Source: Pelecanus crispus
Lineage: Eukaryota; Chordata; Aves; Pelecaniformes; Pelecanidae
DNA length: 64,000 nucleotides
Assembly (NCBI RefSeq): GCF_030463565.1
Contig: NC_134675.1
Span: forward strand, 15,831,862-15,895,861
Reading direction: 5' to 3'
Shown piece after piece: positions 1 through 9,520 of the stretch (position 1 is the first letter of the stretch; every line of letters starts with the position of its first letter). The notes under the pieces were generated by a model that did not search any database, was not told the DNA's origin, and was given only the letters and a program-made list of their open reading frames with translations. Both the position numbers and the translations under genes were made by a program.

Positions 1-2311
1 TTTATTTAGAATTACAGACAAAAGTACTAAGACTAACAAAGAACAATACATATTTATCTCAACATGAAATGAAATTCCTAAATATTCAATATGTCAATGT
101 CAATCCTTCCATGCAGAGTTTATATCATAGTGTATAATCTTAAAAGCCTGAGCCTTTAAAAGCCTCAGCTTGAGCTTCAAAACACATACTGTATCGTCCC
201 TTCCTGTCCTCCTAGGGCCTTAGTACACTTAACAAATATCTGGCAGTAACATCACACCAAATGGTTAAAAAGGAAATATGATACTTGACAAAGGGCATTT
301 TACCTCCATCTGCCAAAACCAAAAATCATCAATCACAGATTTTTCCCTAAGTATTAATGTTACTTTTTAATAAAAACTATGGAAGAAAACCTGAGTTTTT
401 TTAAAGCCACTGGGATTTTTGCCGTGACACTTCAATAGAGGAAAGATTTCAGACTATATTGTATCACAAAATATGTGCCATGGATAAAGAGATACTAAGA
501 TGAAATTATATGTGGTTTCTAATTAGAAAAACAAGTTTGAAAAAGAAGTTGTGTTACATTTTATAACAGAAAATATCTTGCAACCAGGAAATAGCTATTT
601 TCTCCCTTGAAATATGTATTTCTCTGTAATGTAATGACTAGTATCGAAGTTTGATAAAAGATGCCACCTATGAAAACACAGGATGATAACTAATAGCAAA
701 GGCTGACTTACTGAGCAAGCACCGATTAAGCTCATCAGTGTCACTGGTTTTGTATTGAGACCCTTTAACTCATCACAGTAGCACTTGATTCAGATTATTC
801 TACACAGAAAATAAAAGGTCACATACAGAATATGCAAAAACATAAGAAAGGACTATGCAAACATGTTATTACATATGACTCAGGTTAAATGTCCAAAAGT
901 TTCAAAATTTTTTCACTTACTAAAGGAAAAATTGAGCTTTTTGCTATAAAGCCAGTGTTTATTTCTATTGTTCCAGCACACTAACACACAATGCTTTTTA
1001 AAGTACTGTACATGCTGAGGTGCTTCATGACCTGCAACATGATCCTTGAATGAGATACAAGAGCTGAAAAGGGCTGTAGGGAAGTAGACACTCAGAATAC
1101 TGCAAATACTGTACAAGTGGCTTATTTTCCACATCTGGGATCAAGTCCTCCTTAAAGAACACCATGAAAACTGTATCTGAACTTCCAGGATGTAGCATTA
1201 TACTAATTTTGCATTTGCCTAACACATTCCATAGGCACAGTCCAAAAAAAGGTTCATGACCCTGCCCGCTGGGAAATAATCCATTCTGCTATGCTTATGG
1301 CATTCAGCTTATCAGTATCTCCTTGAATACTACATATCCTACCAGACACTCTATATTCACAGCCATTTTAATACTCTGGTGAGTGATTTAAAGAAAAAAA
1401 AAAAAATCAGTGTTTGAATTTGGCTTTTAAAAAAATCTAATTCTAGGAAAATACGGCCCTCTTGTGGCAACAGGAGGATACAGTCATTTCACAGCATCAC
1501 TACTGATAAACACAAACACATACATAAACGGGGCAAATAAGGCAGGATACTGATTTTCCTAAAAGTATCATATTTCCCTTCCCCATCCCCACCCCAGCAA
1601 AAAGAATGACCATAGAACCTGTGGAAATTTTAGGAAATTATACCTAAAATGCTGTATGGTTTCTAAATACACATATCCCTCATGCACTTATTGTTCTAAT
1701 GGAAAGGCTTTAAATTAAATGCAAGGATTACTATCATACATTACAGAAGCTCTCAGGACAGTAAAAATTTCTGTATCTCATATGTTATGTTAATGTAAAT
1801 ACTTTAGCATGTCATAAATTCTCAGAAAAAAAAAAAATTCTCCTAGAGATGTTTTGATCTCCAAAATGTTTGGTTGGTTATCCTCCTGAAACCCCTCCCA
1901 TGGTGTTCATAAACTTGATATAAACAACAGACACGGTGGTTTGAAGAAGGCATGGTCCATTCTCCTTCTGCAACACACTACTAAATACGTAAAATTAAAT
2001 GCATGTTTTAGGTGCCACCAATTTGTAAACTGCATCATACAACACTGGGGATGATGTAGCCTCAAAATATCCTGCTTATCTTCTTTCAAATCTATTCCTA
2101 AATATCTTCTCTGTCTTGGTGCCTCTCAACTGGTTTACTGTGACCGCAGGTTCATTAGCTGACCCATACCCATTTCATTCTGCTTTTCAGAGTCACCTAA
2201 TTTGTTTTTATTCATCAGATCTCAGAGTGGAAGCCTTTACACATGGGGGCTTTTTTGTTTACATGGGCACAGTGTCCATAACAAATTGGTTCTGGTTACT
2301 GGGTGCTTACT
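1..2311. other. Unique AT-rich sequence, no gene recognised
   Basis: No convincing coding region or repeat family is recognised here. Short open frames exist on the minus strand around 913-1225, but they match neither the CSPG repeats found further right nor any other family I know. If the CSPG4-like pseudogene once continued towards its C-terminus, its remaining exons should lie here or beyond the left edge, and I could not find them. Short poly-A runs occur near 1395 and 1828. Confidence 0.5.
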
Positions 2312-2880
2312 TGTCCTGGTTTCGGCTGGAATAGAGTTCATTTTCTTCCTAGTAGCAGGCATAGTGCTGTGTTTTGAATTTACTATGAGAAGAATACTGA
2401 TAACACACTGATGTTTTAGTTGTTGCTAAGTAGTGCTTATGCTAGTCAAGGACTTGTCAGCTTCCCATGCTCTGCCAGGTGCACAAGAAACTGGGAGGGG
2501 GCACAGCCAGAATAGTTGATCCAAACTGACCAAAGGGCTATTCCATACCATATGACGTCATGCTCAGTATATAAACTGTGGGGGGTTGGCCGGGGAGCAG
2601 CGATTGCTGCTCGGGAACTGTCTGGGTATCGGTTGGCGGGTGGTGAGCAATTGCATTGTGCATCACTTGCTTTGTATATTATTATTGTTATTATCATTAT
2701 TATATTGTTATTATTATCATTACTATTTTACTTTATTTCAATTATTAAACTGTTCTTATCTCAACCCAGGAGTGTTTCTCGCTCTTACTCCTCCAATTCT
2801 CTCCCCCATCCCATCGGGGTAGGGGGAGTGAGCGAGCCGCTGCGTGGTGCTTAGTTGCTGGCTGGGGCTAAACCAGGACA
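2312..2880 (+). repeat. Solo LTR, family A
   Basis: The element begins TGTCCTGG and ends CCAGGACA, and is 569 bp long. It is flanked on both sides by the 5-bp target duplication TTACT (2307-2311 and 2881-2885), so both ends are exact. It contains the palindromic CRE-like site TGACGTCA, a TATATAAA box, a run of ATT trinucleotides and an ATTAAA poly(A) signal, like the LTRs of the provirus at 8830-15727. No internal retroviral sequence is left, which is the usual result of recombination between the two LTRs. Confidence 0.93.
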
Positions 2881-3844
2881 TTACTATAACACAAACAAAT
2901 AATAATCCTCTAAATAAATAAATAAATAAATAAATCTGAAAAAGCACTGAAACTGAAGTGACAGTAGTGTCTTTTTTGAAGATTGAAAGATTAAACAGCC
3001 AGCTATGGTTATTAAGAGCAAAAAGTATCATCAGTCAACAATTTAAAAATTTTCTTCAGGAATTGGAGGGGGGAGTTAGAAACAAGTTAGCATGTATTTT
3101 TTTTAGCTCACAGTATCACACAGTAATAGCTTCAGTGTCTGCACTAATATTTTGATGACCTCTAACAGCCTAGATTTTCACAGGCTGCATTGTATTATTC
3201 TTATTAAGAACTTCAAAAATGTCTGTAAAAGTCTTCTGAAGGGAACATTCCTGTTTTGTATCAGAAATACCCAACACATAGTCAATTCTCTAATGAAGTG
3301 CCAGTGAGAATGCTGCTCTCTTCTCTTGTCCTGTCGCACTGGGGATCTGGAGAAGAGCAGGCAGCAGAATGCACCTCAGCAGGTCTGACCCTTCAGTACA
3401 CTTAATGGCAAGAGGCACAGAGTCTGAAGGCTGTGCAAAGGCAACAGTAAGATATTTGCACTCTCATCATCACTACTCTTGGTACTTTTCTAAGCTATGC
3501 TGTTCATTAACAGCCCTCAAGATGCCCTAGCAAACAACACTAAAACACAGCAATGATCCAGGTGCAAGCCATCCACCCTCACAAGCCCTATGTTAGTCCA
3601 AGAGACTTCATGTACCTTTAAGATTAAAAGAAAGCTCAGTCAGCCCTCTAGATAAACTTTACAACAGCAGAAAACTTTCTTCATGATGACTAGAATCTCC
3701 CTAAATGAAAATTACTCATGTACTGCCTCCATTCATTAACACTAATTATTTAAATCCCAGGCAGGACCACCATTTATTATATTGAATATCCCAACAGATA
3801 CAAACCCAATAATCTGTAATGAAGGTACATTAAATGGTATCAGG
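2881..3844. other. Unique sequence with a short AAAT microsatellite
   Basis: An (AAAT)n tract of about six units lies near 2908-2935. The rest is unique sequence with no recognised gene. It lies 3' of the last CSPG-repeat exon that can be seen on the minus strand, so it may be the decayed remainder of that gene. Confidence 0.5.
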
Positions 3845-4057
3845 TTAGAAATCAACATTTTAAGATGATGACAAACATATCCGAAGAATTCTGTTAACTT
3901 TTATAACAGGAGCTTCATCATTTACTGCAGTAACTGTTACAAATACAGTTTGGGGCAAGCTTTGTTTCCACAATTCCATGTTATTTACTATCATAGTAAA
4001 ATTATCTATCAGTTCCTTGCTGTCATCATGAACATAGTAGATTAGTTCTTGTTCCAC
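3845..4057 (-). pseudogene. Exon 5 of CSPG4-like pseudogene, 3' part decayed
   Basis: After the acceptor TTTTTCAG the minus strand continues in phase 0 with a valine-glutamate-glutamine-glutamate-leucine-isoleucine start, a tyrosine-valine-histidine-aspartate-aspartate-serine motif and a valine-asparagine-aspartate-glutamate-alanine-proline motif, all aligning with a mid-protein CSPG repeat. Similarity fades after a stop near 3860. A frame change there may keep a few more residues, but beyond about 3845 nothing can be aligned. Confidence 0.8.
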
Positions 4058-4915
4058 CTGAAAAATATAACAACCTGAAAAATTAAAGAGGCTAAAAGAA
4101 AATGAATATCACATTAAAAAAACAAAAACATTCAAGTCTAGTCATGCCCCTCTGGATTTATTGCCTCAACTTTTTATGACTTCTAAGAATTTATTTATGC
4201 TAATATCTGATCGGTACCTCTGTCTTTGTTCTGTCCACAACAGCAAATTTTACAGCTCATCTGTCCATTCCTCTAGCCAGCATATCTTAAGTTGCCAGTC
4301 TTGGCATTCCCCCTTCACCCTAAAAGGAAAATGGAAAAATCCAATCCCACTATATTTACCATGACTTTTCCTGGAACCTATAAACTGAAAACAGTATTAG
4401 TAGATGGTGACTTATGATATAGTTTTGCTTCTTAAACCTAAAAGACTGAAAATTAGCTTTATTGTGCATATACTGTCTCTCTGTGAGCAAAGATATGACC
4501 TAAAAAGACAAATTTGTTTCCACTTCTCTCTTTGTTCAATCTACACACCATTTCCTCTGGTTAGCTCTTTTCGAGATGTACCCACAGTCTATCTGCCTTA
4601 GGTTTCCAGAGTACCAACAACTCTGCTTGAGTGCAAATGGCCCATCAGTCTACTGTGATTATAGCACACTAGTTTGTGTGACCAGTAGCACACAAGAAAG
4701 TGAAGTGGTTGGCCACAACCACCAGCCACCCTCCCTCCCCACTGCAAATGACCAGCTAGCAACTGCAGAAAGATCTTCGGTACAAGGCCAGAATAAAGCT
4801 CAAACTCATGCATCTCGCCACCTCCCACCAAATCATCCCACTGCAGACAAAAATTAGCTTTTATCAATACAAAGAATTAATCGTGACCACAGCAAAGCAT
4901 ATCTAAATGCATTAC
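4058..4915. other. Intron 4 of the CSPG4-like pseudogene
   Basis: This sequence lies between the exon 4 donor (GTAATG at 4915) and the exon 5 acceptor (TTTTTCAG at 4060-4058). A minus-strand open frame near 4598-4867 has no resemblance to CSPG repeats and is taken as chance. Confidence 0.6.
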
Positions 4916-5386
4916 CTGTTTTCTGGTAAATTTGGTTAACTTTATTCCAGGAACATGAGAGTTTTCAACATACCCATGCTTTGGCTGCTCAACTAAAACA
5001 AATTCACAACTGAGTCCTGCAAAGTGTCTACTAAAAATTTTTAGATAGTCTTCCACGAGGGCTTTTGAGCCCCCTTAAATTACTGTGAAGTTATGTACTT
5101 CCAATGGAATCATTCTGGGGATGATGTCTACAGAGATCTCTATTCCACTCATTGTTCAGACACCATTGGTCACATCCAGAGAAAAATGGTCATCTAGTTG
5201 GTCAGAAACTGTCTGCGCATACTGAACTTTGCCCTCATCAACATCTTGCTGTGTGAAGGTCAAAACCAGCCTTTGGTCAGCACCGAGATAACTTTCTTCT
5301 GAGGAAAACTTCCAAATGTATCCATGTACTGGAAGCTGTCTTACTGTGAGCACAATTTCAGACGGAGAACTGTTTTCATGAACAAC
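4916..5386 (-). pseudogene. Exon 4 of CSPG4-like pseudogene: CSPG repeat
   Basis: The exon is 471 bp, exactly 157 codons, starting in phase 0 after an AAG acceptor and ending at an ACAG donor followed by GTAATG. The minus strand aligns with the central CSPG repeats of CSPG4: a phenylalanine-threonine-glutamine-glutamine-aspartate-valine-aspartate motif, then a phenylalanine-serine-leucine-aspartate-valine motif, then the start of the next repeat. TGA at 5158-5156 and TAA at 5077-5075 interrupt it in frame. The second falls where a glutamate precedes glycine-glycine-serine in CSPG4. Confidence 0.85.
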
Positions 5387-5474
5387 CTTCAATTTAAAAA
5401 CATATTCCAAAATGATTTAAACAGAAACAGGAGAAATTCTTTAATTCTCTTTGAATTTTTCACTTTTAACCCTG

Positions 5475-6042
5475 TGTCCTGGTTTCAGCTGGGATAGAGT
5501 TAATTTTCTTCCTAGTAGCTGGCATAGTGCTGTGTTTTGGATTTAGGATGAGAAGAATGTTGATAACACACTGATGTTTTAGTTGTTGCTAAGTAGTGCT
5601 TATGCTAGTCAAGGACTTTTCAGCTTCCCATGCTCTGCCAGGTGCACAAGAAGCGGGGAGGGAGCACAGCCAGAATAGTTGATGCAAACTGACCAAAGGG
5701 CTATTCCATACCATATGACGTCATGCGCAGTATATAAGCTGTGGGGGGTTGGCCGGGGAGCAGCGATTGCTGCTCGGGAACTGTCTGGGTATCGGTCGGT
5801 GGGTGGTGAGCAATTGCATTGTGCATCACTTGCTTTGTATATTATTATTACTATTATTATTATTATATTGTTATTATTATTATTTTACTTTATTTTATTT
5901 CAATTATTAAACTGTTCTTATCTCAACCCAGGAGTGTTTCTCATTCTTACTCCTCCGATTCTCTCCCCCATCCCACCGGGGCAGGGGGAGTGAGCGAGCA
6001 GCTGCGTGGTGCTTAGTTGCTGGCTGGGGCTAAACCACGACA
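5475..6042 (+). repeat. Solo LTR, family A, in intron 3 of the pseudogene
   Basis: The 568-bp element starts TGTCCTGG and ends CCACGACA, with 5-bp target duplications CCCTG at 5470-5474 and 6043-6047. TGACGTCA and a TATATAAG box are present upstream of the trinucleotide tract. It lies antisense to the host pseudogene. Confidence 0.93.
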
Positions 6043-6793
6043 CCCTGGGACTTTCTAATTAATTGGCATTCCTTGTTTGGGTTAGACGGTATATCTGCAA
6101 AGTCCTAATACAATACAATTAAATAACGTGGCATGGGAGTGTTTTGTAACCCTGAATGTTTTGTAAATTTTGAAAAGGAATTAACTAATAGCCTAAGAAT
6201 TGTAGACCTCTGCCTGAAACAAGGATTTCAGCAGCACAGCATAGTGCTGCAGGAGCCCCCTCGCGGTTGTCATTGAAAGGCTACACACAAACAGTAAGGA
6301 GGAAATTATTAACCAAAGAGAAACAACCTCAGGTTTGTGACTTGAACTTTTAAAAATTTTGGATCCAGTCCTCAGACAGTGTTAATTGGGCTAGCTCCAA
6401 ACTGAATGAAACAAAATCTTTTTTTCCTTGGTATTTCCCACCACCTCAACTAAGAATGATACATGAACATTAAGTACAAACAATTGTCACAACTAAAACA
6501 AATATACAAGTCCAGCATCTCCAAATCTTAACTTTCTCAAGCACCAATATGCAATGGAGTCAAAGACTATGGGCAGTCTTTTTCTTTAACATAACCGGTT
6601 TTCCTTCCTAGCAATGGAAGCTTGCTAGTGTCAGTCTCTCCAGAATTAAGCATCCAGAATGCAGTCATGTTGGTGAAAACCAAAAGGAGTTAAAGAAGAG
6701 AAGACAGAGACCCTAAAGACACTGCAATGGCTGAGAAAGCAGTGAAGAAAACTTGCTACATGATTGGAGAAATGGACACCACAGTTAACTTAC
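6043..6793. other. Intron 3 of the CSPG4-like pseudogene, right part
   Basis: This is unique intronic sequence between the exon 3 donor and the solo LTR at 5475-6042. No gene or further repeat is recognised. The CCCTG at 6043-6047 is the right copy of the target duplication of that LTR. Confidence 0.6.
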
Positions 6794-8829
6794 TTGCAGT
6801 TTTCCTTTACTGATTTTAACTGGTTTTCCTTCTTCAACTAAGAGATTGCTTTTGTTCACAGTCCTTGGTGGCCACTGATGACTTTCCAAATATATGTGAA
6901 CATGCACTCCAGCATCCAGATGGGCATCTTTAGCAAGGACTGTAATGTTAAATGTGTCAATAAGGTTGTTGCTGTCGTCATGCCTGTAGGTCACATACCC
7001 CTTTATCAGATCAAGTTGAGTAAAGGAAACCATCAATAGATTATTTACATATATTCTTCCATACTTTGGGAAAGATAATATCTCATATGTAACCTCATGA
7101 TCATTTCTGATGTCTTGGTTTGTAATAGCACTTAGGTTAGCTGTTGTAACAGTTTCCTCTTTTCCTTTTTGAACCAACAAGCCTGTATTATTTGCCAACC
7201 TAACATAAGAATCAGTGGCACTAACTTCTAGAAGCAAAGATGTATAGTGCTTGCCATCTGTCACGAAGAGCACAAAATGCCCAAAATCTGCACCACGGTG
7301 TATAAACAGGACTTGCTTTTGCTCCAGGTCTGCTTGTTAGAATTGGTAGAGTCTGTGCAAAGTATCATTTGTTAGCACCAAGTCCCAATTGGAAATGCCA
7401 CGTCTAGTATACAGCAACTGCCCATCATCAAAATCAGAATCATGATAGCAAAGATCTGCCAAAGTTAATAATCGCTGCCCATTTCTCACTATGTTAAATA
7501 CCTTATCAATTACACCTACTGGTTTCTCATCATTCTTCAGCTGGACAGAAATGTTGAATATAATTTCTACTGACAAAGGTCCTACTTCTGGATCAAAGTT
7601 TGCCCACTCTCCTGACACGTCACTGGAAGCTCTGACAAGAAATTCATCAAACACTGTCTCAGAATCTTCATGCACATACATAAGGCACTTATCAATTATA
7701 TCTTTGTTAGTAAAAGTGGTGAGATTGTCATTACTCTCGAATGAGCCTGTAAAATTAATGAGTTTTAATTTCCCATGCTTAGGAAACTGTATAACTTTAT
7801 ATTGGAAAGTTTTATTATCCAGTGTTTGCACAAACAATTTTGTGCTTGTTATTAACTCTCCTTCAACTTCAATAAGAGTCAGGCCATTGTTAGTCAAAAT
7901 AATGTTTCTGAAATCTGACTTGATGTAGACTTCAAAGTCGTAGAAATTTGATTCCAGGTACTTTTTAGAAATGAGGAATCTAAATGAATCATGGTTGTCT
8001 TCGTGGTATCTCCTGGTTAATTCATATGCCACTTTTTGATCAGTAATATCTTTCTGGCTAAAGACTGACTCTTTTTTCAAAGGCTGGTCACCAAGCTGTA
8101 TTTGTACATTCTTTGGTAGGGACAGCAATTTAAAACGAAGCTCATCTTCAGGTATTTCTAGATCCACAATCACAGCAAATAGATTATCTAAATTCAAGTA
8201 TTTCTTTTTTTATTTTTCAGTTTCTAGAGGAGTATGTTTCAATAAACTGTACCTTAACCATTTCACTTTGATTGGAAACACGTGCTCTTCTCTGATTCCA
8301 TTTCCTATGCTAACTTTGAATTTAAATTGGTCAGTAACATTTTCCAGCTGAATTTCTTTAAAAGTGCTACAGTATCTCACACGGTTGTGAGATGGAGTTG
8401 ACATGTTTCCATTTTCCCCTTGAATGCTTCCTTTGGACTTCCCCAAACTGGGGTGGCTCTGTGATCTCATACCGTATCTCCAGCTCCTGGAGGTTGGCAT
8501 TTGTTTCAACTGCCAGATGCTTAGGTGTGATCAGAGCTGTAACACCTTGGAGTAGATTTTTTCCCCAAGTTGCTGACAACTTTGTAATCCAAAGGAACTG
8601 CCATGGCACGTAACACAACAGTATTGCTCACTTTCTCACCATAACTCGCTCTCAGAAAAATCCTTGAGTTTGTGAAGCCTGTGTGGACAAAGGAAACAGT
8701 GCTTTCTCTTAAGTCCTCATTAGAAAAAGTAGTAATAGCTTTTCCAGGATGCTTTGAATTTTCTAAAAATCCTGCATCTGCATTCAGATTTGCAAACACC
8801 AAAAGACTGAGATCCACAGGATCTGTACC
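6794..8829 (-). pseudogene. Exon 3 part 4: CSPG repeats 2 to about 5
   Basis: This long minus-strand segment encodes successive CSPG repeats that align co-linearly with vertebrate CSPG4. From 8509 to 6794 one frame is kept, broken only by a TAA at 8212-8210 and a TAA at 7339-7337; homologous residues continue directly after each stop, so these are nonsense mutations and not exon ends. Frame changes are needed near 8570 and 8400. The exon ends at a canonical donor, CAA followed by GTAAGT, at 6794/6793, in phase 0. The upstream end is cut by the ERV-1 provirus at target site GTACC (8825-8829). Confidence 0.88.
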
Positions 8830-9400
8830 TGTCCTGGTTTCGGCTGGGATAGAGTTAATTTTCTTCCTAGCAGCAGGCATAGTGCTGTGTTTTGGATTTA
8901 GTAGGAGAAGAATGTTGATAACATGCTGATGTTTTTAGTTGTTGCTGAGTACTGCTTATGCTAGTCAAGGACTTTTTCAGCTTCCCATGCTCTGCCAGGC
9001 GCACAAGAAACTGGGAGGGGGCACAGCCAGAATAGTTGATCCAAACTGACCAAAGGGCTATTCCATACCATATGACGTCATGCTCAGTATATAAACTGGG
9101 GGGGGGTGGCCGGGGAGCAGCGATCGCTGCTCGGGAACTGTCTGGGTATCGGTTGGCGGGTGGTGAGCAATTGCATTGTGCATCACTTGCTTCGTGTATC
9201 ATTATTATTATTATCATTATTATACTGTTAATATTAGTATTACTATTTTACTTTATTTCAATTATTAAACTGTTCTTATCTCAACCCAGGAGTGTTTCTC
9301 ACTCTTACTCCTCCGATTCTCTCCCCCATCCCATCGGGGTAGGGGGAGTGAGCGAGCGGCTGCGTGGTACTGAGTTGCTGGCTGGGGCTAAACCACGACA
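8830..9400 (+). repeat. 5' LTR of ERV-1
   Basis: The LTR begins TGTCCTGG and ends CCACGACA. U3 has a palindromic CRE-like TGACGTCA at 9073-9080 and a TATATAAA box at 9088-9095. An ATTAAA poly(A) signal lies at 9264-9269, after the ATT-trinucleotide tract. Transcription should start roughly 25-30 bp after the TATA box. Confidence 0.95.
9073..9095 (+). promoter_or_regulatory. CRE-like palindrome plus TATA box of the ERV-1 5' LTR
   Basis: TGACGTCA is the perfect cAMP-response (CREB/ATF) palindrome. It is seven bases upstream of TATATAAA. The same pair recurs in most family A LTRs of the window, which suggests that it is a functional part of the family promoter. Confidence 0.75.
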
Positions 9401-9408
9401 GTCCTTTT

Positions 9409-9426
9409 TGGCGCCCAACGTGGGGC
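9409..9426 (+). other. Primer-binding site of ERV-1 (Lys-type)
   Basis: The 18 bases starting TGGCGCCCAACG match the 3' end of tRNA-Lys of the type 1,2 class as used by several betaretroviruses and lentiviruses. The site lies eight bases after the LTR end, a slightly longer spacer than the usual one to three bases. Confidence 0.85.
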
Positions 9427-9520
9427 ACGAAGGGTTTGAGATAACAACAGATTAACCAGAGTGTATTAAGGAGTCTGTTAACAGTTGCCGGTCACGATAT
9501 TAGTTCTTCTGATCTGCACC

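Noticed and set aside
1025..1225. Minus-strand frame as a possible further CSPG exon
   Set aside because: No CSPG repeat motif or splice pair could be found.
2650..2730. ATT-trinucleotide tract as an independent microsatellite
   Set aside because: It is part of the family A LTR and present in all copies.
2516..2854. Repeated open frames of about 110 codons in each family A LTR
   Set aside because: They come from the same LTR region (TATA box through trinucleotide tract) and recur in every copy. They are by-products of the repeat and not genes.
4598..4867. Minus-strand frame in intron 4
   Set aside because: No similarity to the protein on either side, and flanking splice sites skip it.
7491..7928. 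Plus-strand 145-codon frame opposite exon 3
   Set aside because: Shadow of the CSPG-repeat frame on the minus strand.
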